Position numbers and translations under genes: made by a program | Origin: a bacterium | GTDB lineage: Bacteria > Chloroflexota > Dormibacteria > UBA8260 > Bog-877 | NCBI GenBank assembly: GCA_021817185.1 | Contig: JAKAVU010000007.1 | Span: 1 to 22,336 of the forward strand | DNA: 22,336 nucleotides | Reading direction: 5' to 3' | Shown here: piece after piece, positions 6,078-17,830 of the stretch | How positions within the stretch are numbered: position 1 is the first letter of the stretch | Layout of the letters: every line of letters starts with the position of its first letter | Notes under the pieces: generated by a model | Told to the model about the DNA's origin: nothing | Seen by the model: only the letters and a program-made list of their open reading frames with translations | Database searches by the model: none

Positions 6078-7484
6078 GTGAGCGCCGACGCGGAGGCGCT
6101 CGCCTCCGTGATCTCGACCCGCGAGAGGCCCCTGGTGGAGGGGCTCAAGCGCTGGGTGGAGATACCGTCCGTCAGCACCGACCCGGATCGCAGTGACGAC
6201 GTCCAGCGATCGGCGGAGTTCCTGCGCGCTTACGCCCTCGCCTGCGGGATGACCACTGCGGAGGTGTGGCCCACCGCGGGCCACCCCACCGTCTTCGCCG
6301 AGCGCATCGAGGACCCCGCCCTGCCGACGGTGCTGGTCTATGGCCACCACGACGTGCAGCCGGTGGACCCCATTGAGGAGTGGGAGCTGGCTCCGTTCCA
6401 GGCTCTGGAGCGTGATGGCCTGCTGCTGGGCAGGGGCACCGCCGACGACAAGGGCCACATCCTGATGCACCTGGAAGCCGTTCGGGGAATCCTCGAGGTT
6501 CGGGGTCGGCTTCCCGTCAATCTCAAGCTCATCGCCGAAGGCGAGGAGGAGGACGGCTCAGAGCACTTTGCGGCCACCGTCCAGGCTCATCGAGACAGGC
6601 TCGCCTGCGACGTCGCGGTCATCAGCGACACCGGGATGCTGGCCGAGGAGGTGCCCTGCCTCACCGTCGCCCTGCGAGGGATGGCCTACTGGGAGGTGCG
6701 GGTGCGCACCTCGGAGACTGATCTCCACTCCGGGGTATACGGCGGCATAGTCCTGAACCCGATCACGGTCCTGTCCGAGATGCTGGCGGGGCTGCACGAC
6801 CAAGACGGCCGGGTCACCGTGCCCGGCTTCTACGACCGGGTGCTGGAGCTCTCGACCGAGGAGCGCCAGGAGCTGGCGCAGGTGCCGTTCGACGAGCTTT
6901 CATTCCTCAAAGCGGTGGGCGCGACCCCCTCGGGCGAGGCCGGCTACACCCTGATGGAGCGGCGCAGCACCAGGCCCACCCTGGATATCTGCGGCGTCTG
7001 GGGTGGGTACCAGGGGACAGGGGCGAAGACGGTCATCCCTGCGCGGGCGGCCGCCAAGCTCTCGTCGCGCCTGGTTCCCAACCAGGAAGCGGCCGAGATA
7101 ACCAGCCTGGTGGGCGACCACCTGCGACGGGCGGCACCGCCTGGTGTCGAGGTCGAGTTCGAGCTGATCCACGACGGCAGGTGGGTGCTCACACCCACAT
7201 CCCACCCGGCGGTGGACGCCGCCGCCAACGCCATCGCGCAGGTTTGGGGCAAGCCGCCTGTCTACATCCGCGAGGGGGGCAGCATCCCGCCGGTCGCGAC
7301 CATCGCGGACGAGCTCTCGGTGCCCTGCGTGCTCTTCGGGGTCGGACTTCCGGGCGACCACATCCACGCCCCCAACGAGAGGGTGGTGCTCAGGCAGCTG
7401 TTCCGCGGTATGCAGGTCCTGGGTCGGCTCTGGGACCTTTACGCGGAGCTCGGCAGAGCGGGGCTCAGCTCCCGACCCGGCTGA
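6078..7484 (+). CDS. M20-family dipeptidase / metallopeptidase
   Basis: This 468-residue cytosolic peptidase is of the M20 dipeptidase type (PepV/carnosinase-like), at full family length. Metal ligands and catalytic residues are visible: His90 and Asp92 in YGHHDVQP, the bridging Asp123 in RGTADDKG, the catalytic Glu pair in EGEEEDGS (154-161), Asp184 in SDTG and His430 in HIHAPNE. DLHSGVYGG lies at the start of the lid (dimerisation) domain. It should hydrolyse dipeptides or similar amides using two zinc ions. The start is taken as GTG 6078; the frame is open further upstream, but that part runs into the DUF5679 gene in another frame. No strong ribosome site is seen. Its 3' end overlaps the convergent trkA-like gene by 20 bases. 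Confidence 0.9.
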   Translation: MSADAEALASVISTRERPLVEGLKRWVEIPSVSTDPDRSDDVQRSAEFLRAYALACGMTTAEVWPTAGHPTVFAERIEDPALPTVLVYGHHDVQPVDPIEEWELAPFQALERDGLLLGRGTADDKGHILMHLEAVRGILEVRGRLPVNLKLIAEGEEEDGSEHFAATVQAHRDRLACDVAVISDTGMLAEEVPCLTVALRGMAYWEVRVRTSETDLHSGVYGGIVLNPITVLSEMLAGLHDQDGRVTVPGFYDRVLELSTEERQELAQVPFDELSFLKAVGATPSGEAGYTLMERRSTRPTLDICGVWGGYQGTGAKTVIPARAAAKLSSRLVPNQEAAEITSLVGDHLRRAAPPGVEVEFELIHDGRWVLTPTSHPAVDAAANAIAQVWGKPPVYIREGGSIPPVATIADELSVPCVLFGVGLPGDHIHAPNERVVLRQLFRGMQVLGRLWDLYAELGRAGLSSRPG

Positions 7485-8148
7485 GCAGGCGGGGCGTCTC
7501 CATCTGGAAGGACGAGGTTGGCCGCTCGGTCAGAAGGACGATCTGGTCGCCCACCTCTAGAGGAGTGTCCGTCGCCACCGATCCGCCGTCACGCAGCAGG
7601 AGCAGCAGCCGCTCGGAGGCCAGCTCCTCGAGTTCGGATGGCCGATGGCCGACGGCCTGACCGGCCGGCACGGTCACCCGGACGACTCCCTTGTCGGTGC
7701 CCTCCAGAGGTAGCCGCTGAACGTCGTTGTTGTTGGCGAGAGCGGTGTCGATCTGGTTGAGGATCAGCTCGGTCGCGGAGACCGCGATGTCGACTCCCAG
7801 TTTCTGGAAGAGCTGGACGTTGCTGGGGTTGTTGACCCGGGCGATGGTGTGGGGAACCTTGAACTTCCACTTCGCGAGCTGACAGGCGACCAGGTTGTCC
7901 TCGTCGTCGCCGGTCACCGCCGCCAGGACGTCGGCGCGCTCGATCCCACTGGTGGCAAGAAATGCCATCTCGTCGCCATCTCCGACCAGGCATGAGCAGC
8001 TGCCGAGCTGGGCCGAGATCGAGGCGGCCCGGACCCGGTCCTTCTCGATCAGAGCGACCTCGTAGCCTGCCTTCAAGAGCCGGTGGGTGAGATAGAAGCC
8101 AACCCTGCCGCCACCGACCACGATGACGTAGGCGGGGCGGTCAGACAT
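7465..8148 (-). CDS. trkA: TrkA-family K+ uptake regulator (RCK N+C domains)
   Basis: This 227-residue protein has a Rossmann RCK-N domain with VVGGGRVGFYL (residues 10-20), the acidic end of beta-2 (LIEKDR), and DGDEMAFLATSGIERADVLAAVT, typical of TrkA. A TrkA-C domain follows (about 140-225: LPLEGTDKGVVRVTVPAG through GDQIVLLT). Such proteins sit on the cytosolic face of Trk/Ktr potassium channels and gate them in response to NAD(H) or ATP. The ATG lies inside the end of the upstream trkA-like gene (8-base overlap), so the two are co-translated. Paired TrkA genes of this kind are known in Actinobacteria (ceoB/ceoC). The membrane subunit is not in the window. Confidence 0.9.
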   Translation of the reverse strand: MSDRPAYVIVVGGGRVGFYLTHRLLKAGYEVALIEKDRVRAASISAQLGSCSCLVGDGDEMAFLATSGIERADVLAAVTGDDEDNLVACQLAKWKFKVPHTIARVNNPSNVQLFQKLGVDIAVSATELILNQIDTALANNNDVQRLPLEGTDKGVVRVTVPAGQAVGHRPSELEELASERLLLLLRDGGSVATDTPLEVGDQIVLLTERPTSSFQMETPRLLSRVGS

Positions 8149-8605
8149 CTGACCCAGCCGACCCGGAGACCACCACCGCGGCCCGGGCCCGGTCCGCGGC
8201 TTCAGACCCCTGCTCGAAGAAGGTGCGAGCGATGGCCGCCCCCACCACTGTGGGGCAGTAGGTGTAGAGTCCCATCTCCCGGTAGACCTGTTCGCGGATG
8301 GGATCGTAGATGCGGGTCATGACCTTGGGGATCTGGAAGATCTCGCGGGCCACCTGGGCCGACATGATGTTGCGGTTATCGCCGTTGGTGATCGAGATGA
8401 ACCAGTCCATCCCAGCGGCCCCAGCCTCCTCCAACACATGCTGATCTGTGCCGTTGCCGAGCACCATCCGGCCTGGGAAGTCCTGCCCCAGACGGTCGAA
8501 GGCCTGGCGCGAGCTGTCGACCACGGTCACCTCGTGGCCATGGTCGCTGAGATCCCTGGCCAGGCGGGCTCCCACCCTCCCACAGCCGACGATCAGGACC
8601 TTCAC
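8141..8605 (-). CDS. Truncated TrkA-like protein, RCK-N domain only
   Basis: This 154-residue protein starts at GTG 8605 with KVLIVGCGRVGARLARDL, the NAD-binding motif GCGRVG at residues 7-12. The remainder (VVDSSRQAF, GNGTDQHVLEEAG, FISITNGDNRNIMSAQVA, MTRIYDP) matches the N-terminal half of TrkA, including the segment where NAD-contacting Asp/Asn residues lie. It stops after about 150 residues and has no TrkA-C domain, unlike its partner. The open frame continues far upstream, but that extension lies antisense to the Usp gene and is ignored. TATACT (8617-8612) lies six bases before the GTG, so the mRNA is probably leaderless. It is probably the partner of the full-length TrkA in a mixed RCK ring. 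Confidence 0.85.
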   Translation of the reverse strand: MKVLIVGCGRVGARLARDLSDHGHEVTVVDSSRQAFDRLGQDFPGRMVLGNGTDQHVLEEAGAAGMDWFISITNGDNRNIMSAQVAREIFQIPKVMTRIYDPIREQVYREMGLYTYCPTVVGAAIARTFFEQGSEAADRARAAVVVSGSAGSDV

Positions 8606-8611
8606 GACCGG

Positions 8612-8617
8612 AGTATA
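8612..8617 (-). promoter_or_regulatory. -10 box of the trkA pair (leaderless)
   Basis: TATACT on the minus strand matches the -10 consensus at five of six bases and is followed by CCGGTC and the GTG start at 8605. The -35 region is not recognisable. The divergent Usp gene starts 79 bases away, so the two promoters share this intergenic space. Confidence 0.55.
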
Positions 8618-8696
8618 GTCCGACTTCGCGGGCGCGGCCCCTGCCCAGGATGCAGCCGGCTGCGCGGACGGGCGAAGAGCGCGACAATGGGTCGCC

Positions 8697-9224
8697 ATGG
8701 CATCTCGGTTCTTTCGCTCAGCAACCGCACCGAGACCCGAGCGCGAGGGGGTCCTGGGACCCCAGCGCATCGTGGTCCCGGTCAAAGGAGACCCCATCGA
8801 CGGGGACGCCCTGCGGGCCGCATGCAGACTGGCACGGCCCGCAAAGGCGGCGATTCTGGTGATAACGGTGCTGGAGGTCCCGCGCCACCTGCCCCTCACC
8901 ATAAACCTCGATCGCGAGCTGGGCGCCGCCGAGGAGTTGCTGGGCGAGATGGAGGAGCTCGCCCTGCAGCTGGGGACCAAGATCGAGACCACCGTGCTGC
9001 AGGCACGGGAGGCGGGCCCGGCGGTGGTGGACGAGGCCAGGCGTTGGGGCGCCGACCTAGTGGTGGTGGGTCTCGGGAGTCCGCAGCGGTTCGGTGAGTT
9101 CGCCCTGGACCGCAACGGGGAGGAGCTGCTGAAGCGGGTCCACTGCCGCCTGATCCTGATCCGGCAGGCGCTCGAGAAGGAGGACCCGCACACCGCCGTG
9201 GCGCTCTCCCATGCTCCCGACTGA
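8697..9224 (+). CDS. Universal stress protein (UspA-like)
   Basis: This 175-residue protein has one Usp domain after a basic, probably flexible N-terminus of about 22 residues. QRIVVPVKGDPIDGDALRAA is beta-1/alpha-1, ADLVVVGLGS is the later beta strand, and the last strand is VHCRLILIR. The ATP-phosphate loop of classic Usp proteins (G-x2-G-x9-G-S/T) is poorly kept: after GLGS the sequence reads FALDRNGEELL with Glu in place of the Ser/Thr, so nucleotide binding is doubtful. It is divergent from the two TrkA genes. Usp domains are known partners of cation transporters, so a role in K+ or osmotic stress is plausible. No good Shine-Dalgarno is visible; a later start would shorten the tail. Confidence 0.8.
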   Translation: MASRFFRSATAPRPEREGVLGPQRIVVPVKGDPIDGDALRAACRLARPAKAAILVITVLEVPRHLPLTINLDRELGAAEELLGEMEELALQLGTKIETTVLQAREAGPAVVDEARRWGADLVVVGLGSPQRFGEFALDRNGEELLKRVHCRLILIRQALEKEDPHTAVALSHAPD

Positions 9225-9830
9225 TCAGCCCCGCAGGCGGCGTACAACCCGCCAGACGATCCAGCCCAGGATCGCCACCACCACCAGCCCCACGCCGATC
9301 AGCAGCCCCTTCGAGCCCAGATGGAGGATGTTGCGGTAGTTGGCGCCCAGGGCATCCCCGACCGAGGTGACGGTCGTGCACCAGACCAGGGCTCCCAGCA
9401 GCATCGCGGGATAGAAGACCCGAGGCGGGATCGCAGCAATCCCGGCGGCGTAGGAGGCCACGTTGCGGGCGAACGGCACCACCCTGGTCAAAAAGACGCC
9501 GATCCCCCCTCGCTTGCGCACCCAGGTGGCGGCGTCGTCCAGGCGCTGTGCCGAGACCCCCACCCTGGAGGCCAGCCTGATCACCACCGGACGGCCGAGG
9601 GCGTAGCCGATCTGGTAGGAGACGGTGGCACCGATGGCTGAACCCAGGGTCGCGCAGAGGATGAGGGGGACCAGCGACACCGTCCCCCGGTGCGCCAGAA
9701 AGCCGAGCGTGAGCAGGATCGCCTCATCGGGCAGGGGCAAGCCCACCGACTCTCCGGCCAGCCAGAGCAGGACGAACACGTACACCCCCAGCGGGGGCAG
9801 GTGGGTGAGCTGGAAGAGGATGTGGGTCAC
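9225..9830 (-). CDS. DedA-family membrane protein
   Basis: This 201-residue polytopic membrane protein carries the DedA motifs: ESVGLPLPDE at residues 27-36 (conserved acid, Pro-x-Pro-x-Glu) and FLTRVVPFARNVASYAAGI, with the conserved Arg and Pro needed in DedA proteins. Recent work on the DedA/VTT superfamily shows lipid flipping, for example of undecaprenyl phosphate or phosphatidylethanolamine; the substrate here is not known. The length matches the family. It starts at GTG 9830, 57 bases after the gyrA stop on the same strand, so it could be read through from the gyrase operon. Its stop codon abuts the convergent Usp stop, and together they form TGATCA. Confidence 0.9.
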   Translation of the reverse strand: MTHILFQLTHLPPLGVYVFVLLWLAGESVGLPLPDEAILLTLGFLAHRGTVSLVPLILCATLGSAIGATVSYQIGYALGRPVVIRLASRVGVSAQRLDDAATWVRKRGGIGVFLTRVVPFARNVASYAAGIAAIPPRVFYPAMLLGALVWCTTVTSVGDALGANYRNILHLGSKGLLIGVGLVVVAILGWIVWRVVRRLRG

Positions 9831-9887
9831 GCCGTCCCCAGAACCCTAGCGGCCCACATGCTCACCGGGTGGTGCCCGCGGACCGGC

Positions 9888-12353
9888 TCAGGCCTCCTCC
9901 AGGTCGCCGGGCGGCGCCACCCCGGCGATGGAGCCGATGGAGTCGCCCTCATCGAGGCGCATCAGGATCACCCCCCTGGTCTGACGGCTGCTGATGCGGA
10001 CGCCCTCCAGCGGAATCCGGATGATCTGGCCCTTGGTGCTGATCAGCATGAGCTCGCCGGTCAGGTCGTCGACCACCCTGGCACCCACGATCTCCCCGAC
10101 CTTGCCGATGGCGTGCTGGTCCAGGGTGTACACGCCCTGGATTGCCCGGCCCTTGACCGGGTACTCCTGCGTCGGGGTGAGCTTGCCGAAGCCGCGCTCG
10201 GTCACCACCAGCACATGCCCACCCTCGGTGACGATGTCCATGCCCGCGACCAGGTCCCCCGGGCGCAGCCTGACCGCGGTGACGCCCTGGGTGTCGCGGC
10301 CCATGGGGCGCACCGCACGCTCGTTGAAGCGCAGCGCCTTGCCCTGTCTGGTGACCAGCAGGATGTCATCCCCGCCGGTGGAGACCTTCACCCAGTCGAG
10401 CTCGTCCCCATCGCTCAGGTTCATGGCGATCAGGCCGTTGCGGCGGACCGACGCGTAGGCCGCCGCTGGGGTCTTCTTGATGTGGCCGTGGAGCGTGGCC
10501 ATGACCATGTAGGACTCGTCCGAGTACCCGTCAACCGAGAGCATGGAGGTGACCCGCTCCCCCTGGTCCATCTCCAGCAGGTTGATGGCGGCGGTCCCCT
10601 TGGCCTGCCGGCTGACGTCCGGGATCTCGTGGGTGCGCAGACGGAACACCCGGCCGCGGTTGGTGAAGAAGAGCATGTCGGAGTGGGTTGAGGCCACCCG
10701 CAGGAATTCGACGTAGTCCTCCTCGCCGACCCGCTTGGCCCCCATCACCCCCTTGCCGCCGCGGCGCTGAGAGCGGTAGTCGGTGGTCGGGGTGCGCTTG
10801 ATGTAGCCGCGGTGGGTGAGCGTGACCACCACCTGCTCGCGAGGGATGAGATCCTCCTCGTTGAGCTCGATGTCGCCGTGGCTGATCTCGGTCCGGCGGG
10901 CATCCCCGTACTTCTTGCGCAGTGCCACCAACTCGTCGCGCACCACCGCCATCAGCTTGTCCCGAGTTGAGAGGATCTCCTCCAGGGCCGCGATCCGCAG
11001 CATCAGGTCGGCATGCTCCTCCTCCAGGCGGTCGCGCTCCAGCCGGGTCAGCCGGCCCAGCCGCATGTCCACGATGGCCTTGCTCTGACGCTCGCTGAGG
11101 CTGAACCGCTCCTCCATCTGGCGCTGAGCGGTGGCCTCGTCGGGCGCGGCCCGGATCAGGCGGATAACCTCGTCCAGGTTCTGCAGGCAGATCCGCAGCC
11201 CCTCGACGATGTGCGCCCGCTCCCGGGCCCGCTCCAGGTCGTGGCGGGTTCGCCGCTCAACCACCTCGCGGCGGTACTCCAGGTAGTGCAGCAGCATCGC
11301 CCGCAGGGAGAGCACCTGGGGCCGTCCATCCACCAGCGCCAGCAGGATGCAGGTGAAGCTCGACTGCAGCTGGGTGTGCTTGTAGAGGTTGTTGAGCACG
11401 GTGTAGGGACGCGCGTCCCGCTTCAGCTCGATGACCAGGCGGGTGCCCTCGCGCCTTCCCGTCTCATTGCGGATGTCGGCTATCCCTTCCAGCTTGCGTC
11501 CGTTCACCAACTCCGCGATGGTCTGCAGGACCCGGCTGGGGTTCACCTGGTAGGGCAGCTCGGTGACGATGATCTGCTCCCTGCCCGACTTGGACTCCTC
11601 GAAGGCGACCCGGGCGCGCTGCACCACCCGCCCATGACCGGTGCCGTAGACCTGGGGGATGTCCTTGCCATACACGATGCCCCCGGTTGGGAAGTCCGGC
11701 CCGGGGATGAGCTTCATCAGCTCCTCGGTGTCCGCCTCGGGATTGTCGATCAGCCTCACCAGCCCGTCACAGACCTCGGTCAGGTTGTGGGGCGGGATGC
11801 TGGTCGCCATCCCGACCGCGATCCCGGCCGCGCCATTGACCAGCAGATTGGGCAGGGCCGCCGGCAATACGGCCGGCTCGGTGGTGCTGGCGGAATAGTT
11901 GTCGATGAAGTCGACCGTGTCCTTCTCGATGTCGGCCACCATCTCCGCCGCGATCGGGGCCATGCGCGCTTCCGTGTACCGGTAGGCGGCCGCCGGGTCA
12001 CCCTCTGGGGAGCCGAAGTTGCCCTGTCCGTCGACCAGCGGGTAGCGCATCACCCAGGGCTGGGCCAGGCGCACCAGGGTGTCGTACACGGAGATGTCGC
12101 CGTGAGGGTGGTAGTTCTTCAGCACCTCGCCGACGATGGCGGCGCACTTCTGATGGGAGGCGCCCGGGGTCATCCCCTGCTCCTGCATCGCGTACAGAAT
12201 CCGGCGCTGGACCGGCTTGAGGCCGTCCCTGACGTCGGGCAGGGCCCGCGCCACGATCACGCTCATGGCGTAGACCAAATAGGACTCCCGCATCTCGCTG
12301 ACCAGCTCGACGCCCCTGGTGGTGCCGCCGCCGCCCTCGATGTTGATGGCCAC
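9888..12353 (-). CDS. gyrA: DNA gyrase subunit A
   Basis: This 821-residue protein is the breakage-reunion subunit, which with GyrB supercoils DNA. The catalytic Tyr126 lies in YRYTEAR (E. coli Tyr122), and the preceding winged-helix region reads [18 protein letters not shown]. The GyrA box QRRGGKG at about 529-535 and the following beta-pinwheel repeats mark it as GyrA rather than ParC. Ile87 stands where E. coli has Ser83 and M. tuberculosis Ala90; the companion acidic residue Asp91 (E. coli Asp87) is kept. The start is GTG 12353, preceded by GGAGGG (12366-12361) at seven bases. It lies three bases after plsX and completes the gyrB-plsX-gyrA operon. The C-terminus ends in a short acidic tail. 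Confidence 0.97.
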   Translation of the reverse strand: MAINIEGGGGTTRGVELVSEMRESYLVYAMSVIVARALPDVRDGLKPVQRRILYAMQEQGMTPGASHQKCAAIVGEVLKNYHPHGDISVYDTLVRLAQPWVMRYPLVDGQGNFGSPEGDPAAAYRYTEARMAPIAAEMVADIEKDTVDFIDNYSASTTEPAVLPAALPNLLVNGAAGIAVGMATSIPPHNLTEVCDGLVRLIDNPEADTEELMKLIPGPDFPTGGIVYGKDIPQVYGTGHGRVVQRARVAFEESKSGREQIIVTELPYQVNPSRVLQTIAELVNGRKLEGIADIRNETGRREGTRLVIELKRDARPYTVLNNLYKHTQLQSSFTCILLALVDGRPQVLSLRAMLLHYLEYRREVVERRTRHDLERARERAHIVEGLRICLQNLDEVIRLIRAAPDEATAQRQMEERFSLSERQSKAIVDMRLGRLTRLERDRLEEEHADLMLRIAALEEILSTRDKLMAVVRDELVALRKKYGDARRTEISHGDIELNEEDLIPREQVVVTLTHRGYIKRTPTTDYRSQRRGGKGVMGAKRVGEEDYVEFLRVASTHSDMLFFTNRGRVFRLRTHEIPDVSRQAKGTAAINLLEMDQGERVTSMLSVDGYSDESYMVMATLHGHIKKTPAAAYASVRRNGLIAMNLSDGDELDWVKVSTGGDDILLVTRQGKALRFNERAVRPMGRDTQGVTAVRLRPGDLVAGMDIVTEGGHVLVVTERGFGKLTPTQEYPVKGRAIQGVYTLDQHAIGKVGEIVGARVVDDLTGELMLISTKGQIIRIPLEGVRISSRQTRGVILMRLDEGDSIGSIAGVAPPGDLEEA

Positions 12354-12356
12354 TGA

Positions 12357-15717
<3,361 letters not shown>

Positions 15718-17367
15718 CTAACGGCGACTGGCCTTCGCCACCTCCCAGGTCGGCTCGGTGGCCTCGCGAACCCTCCCATCTGCCTCAAACACGAGAAAGC
15801 GGGAGAAGGAACGGGCAAACCAGCGATCGTGAGTGACCGCCACCACGGTCCCCTGGAATCCGGCCAGGCCCTCCTCCAACGCCTGGGCGCTGACCAGGTC
15901 AAGATTGCCGGTCGGCTCGTCCAGGACCAGCAGGGTGGCCCCCGACAGCTCGACCAGAAGGATTTGGAACCGGGCCTTCTGCCCCCCGGACAGGGTGTCG
16001 AAGGCCTGGGCCGCCTGCCGATCGAGCTCGTACCGGCTGAGGGCGGAGGTCGCCGGTCCCCGGGCCAGCGAGAACCGGTCGTGAAGGATTCCCAGCAGAG
16101 TCCCCTGGGCATCGATCGACGAGCGCTCGTACGTCTGCGCGAAATATCCGGGAACGACCCGTGCTCCGAGGCGGCAGGAGCCCGTCCAGGGGGCCCCGGC
16201 GGACGCTCTGGGCGGCGCCGGGGAATCAGGGTCGGTGCCGCCACTGGCCACCAGTTCCAGGAAACGGGACTTGCCGGTGCCGTTGGCGCCCAGGACCGCC
16301 AGGCGCTCGCCGAAGTAGAGCTCCGTGTCGAACGGCTTGATCAGGCCCGCCAGCTCTAGCCCCTCACAGGTGAGCGCCTTGACCCCGGTCCTCCCACCCC
16401 CGAGCCGCATCGATACCGCGTGATCGGATGGCGGTGCCGGCGGCGGGCCGGCCTCTTCAAAGTGGCGGAGCCGGGTCTGGGCCGCCCTGTACCTGGCCGC
16501 CATGACCTCGGAGATGGCGGCCTGCGCCTGCAGCGTCCGGACCATCGTGCGCAGCCGGTCCCGCTCCTCGGTCCAGCGCCGCAGAACCTCCTCCAGGCGG
16601 AGGAGACGGGCGCGCCGGGCGGCCGGGTATTCCGCGAAGGAGGCGCCGTGCACCCAGCAGGTGCCGTCCTCCAGGGTGATGATCCGCTGGGCGCAGCGAC
16701 TGAGCAGCTCGCGGTCGTGGGAGACCAGCAGGATGGTCTTGGAGGACTCCAGGAGGCGCTCCTCCAGCCAGCGCTTGGCCGGCACGTCCAGGAAGTTGTC
16801 GGGCTCGTCCAGCAGCAGCACCGGCTGCTCCCCGCGCAGCAGTTGCTCCAGCACCAGCCGCTTCTGCTCGCCCCCGGAAAGGGTGCCGGCGGGGCGGTCC
16901 TCCACCTCCTCGAAGGGCTCTCCCAGGGCGGCCAGGCAGCACTCGTTCCAGAGCGCCTCGGTCCGGTAGCCACCCACGTCATTCCAGTCCGACAGCGCTT
17001 GAGCGAAGGACATCTGGGTCTTCTCGCTGGGGTGTTGGTCCATCTCAACCTCGGAGGTCCGCAGCAACTCGGCGGCGGCCCGCACCGGGGCGGACGCGGC
17101 CGAGGTCATCAGAGTCCTGACCGAAAGGGCCCCGCTCATGCGGCCGATGGACTGGTGCATTACCGCCAGCTCGCCGCCGACGCTGACCGCGCCCTCGTCG
17201 GGGACCAACTCCCCGGCGATCAAGCGGAGGAGGGTCGTCTTGCCGCCACCGTTGGGGCCGATCAGGGCAGTCCGAGATCCCTCAGCCACGCGGAAGGAAA
17301 CATCGCGGATGAGGTCCCGCCCGCCTTCGAGCCGGTAGCTCACGTGGGCCAGGTCGATGTGTGCCAT
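15718..17367 (-). CDS. ABC-F family ATPase
   Basis: This 549-residue protein has two ABC domains and no membrane segment, the ABC-F layout of ribosome-associated translation or resistance factors. Domain 1: Walker A GPNGGGKT (37-44), signature LSGGEQKR (about 163), Walker B LLLDEPDNFLD (about 184). A charged linker rich in Arg/Glu follows (about 240-310). Domain 2: Walker A GANGTGKS (about 360), signature LSGGQKAR (about 455), Walker B LLVLDEPTGNLD (about 478). Both ATP sites look intact. Whether it protects ribosomes from an antibiotic or has a housekeeping role cannot be told. The start is ATG 17367 (MAHIDLAHVSYRL); the longer open frame upstream is low-complexity and lies in the intergenic region. 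No clear Shine-Dalgarno is seen. Confidence 0.88.
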   Translation of the reverse strand: MAHIDLAHVSYRLEGGRDLIRDVSFRVAEGSRTALIGPNGGGKTTLLRLIAGELVPDEGAVSVGGELAVMHQSIGRMSGALSVRTLMTSAASAPVRAAAELLRTSEVEMDQHPSEKTQMSFAQALSDWNDVGGYRTEALWNECCLAALGEPFEEVEDRPAGTLSGGEQKRLVLEQLLRGEQPVLLLDEPDNFLDVPAKRWLEERLLESSKTILLVSHDRELLSRCAQRIITLEDGTCWVHGASFAEYPAARRARLLRLEEVLRRWTEERDRLRTMVRTLQAQAAISEVMAARYRAAQTRLRHFEEAGPPPAPPSDHAVSMRLGGGRTGVKALTCEGLELAGLIKPFDTELYFGERLAVLGANGTGKSRFLELVASGGTDPDSPAPPRASAGAPWTGSCRLGARVVPGYFAQTYERSSIDAQGTLLGILHDRFSLARGPATSALSRYELDRQAAQAFDTLSGGQKARFQILLVELSGATLLVLDEPTGNLDLVSAQALEEGLAGFQGTVVAVTHDRWFARSFSRFLVFEADGRVREATEPTWEVAKASRR

Positions 17368-17830
17368 GGTTTTGGGGCACCTTCTGTGACGGTGTGCCGG
17401 GTGGGAGAGACCCATCCCCGCGGCGGCCGCGCCAGAGGGGGCATGGCGGGTGCCGAAGGGGATGGCGCGCCCGACCGAAGACCATCCCCGGGTCCGTCCC
17501 TGGCGACCGGGTTCAAGAGACGAGGTGGGGCGGCGGGAGGTCGCGCGCCATTGTCTCAGACGCGCACCCCTGAGTTCACGGGGGCCGTCCCCACCACCCG
17601 CGTCACCTGCTGTTTGCACGTCCGATCGGCCACTGCGGTATCGTGTACGGGAGAAGCGGCCCGCCGGTGCGGCCGGGCCAGCTGACATCAGGCTCCGGGT
17701 GCAGGTCGTGCACGCGCTCGGGGGACCTTCACCCACAAGGCCCGTATGGGCTGAATTTGAATAGGCGGATTCCTTCGGAGGAAGTGGCGCTCTGACGCCC
17801 CCCAACCTGACCCTCGACCGGCTACACCTG
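17368..17830. other. Divergent intergenic region between ABC-F and helicase genes
   Basis: These 463 bases hold no convincing gene or RNA. Structures seen: GGGGATGG (17458-17465) pairing with CCATCCCC (17482-17489) across a 16-base loop; a second copy of CCATCCCCG at 17412-17420 making a direct repeat with 17482-17490; and a weak plus-strand promoter candidate, TTGCAC (17614-17619) with TATCGT (17639-17644) at a long 19-base spacing. Near the helicase, TTCC/GGAA (17770-17773 and 17780-17783) flank the ribosome site GGAGGAAG. Confidence 0.5.
17777..17784 (+). promoter_or_regulatory. Strong Shine-Dalgarno upstream of the helicase, start-deciding
   Basis: GGAGGAAG lies 46 bases before the first in-frame GTG (17831) but only seven bases before an in-frame CTG at 17792. 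The reading frame is closed just upstream by TAG at 17762-17764, with no ATG, GTG or TTG in frame between. This points to a CTG start, or to a short upstream peptide from GTG 17784. Confidence 0.5.

Noticed and set aside
8606..9247. N-terminal extension of the short TrkA-like protein across the Usp gene
   Set aside because: The extension is Ser/Arg-rich shadow sequence; a -10 box and GTG at 8605 directly before the Rossmann motif give a better start.
11013..12356. 447-residue plus-strand open frame antisense to gyrA
   Set aside because: It lies wholly opposite a complete gyrA, with composition typical of antisense frames in GC-rich DNA and no recognisable motif.
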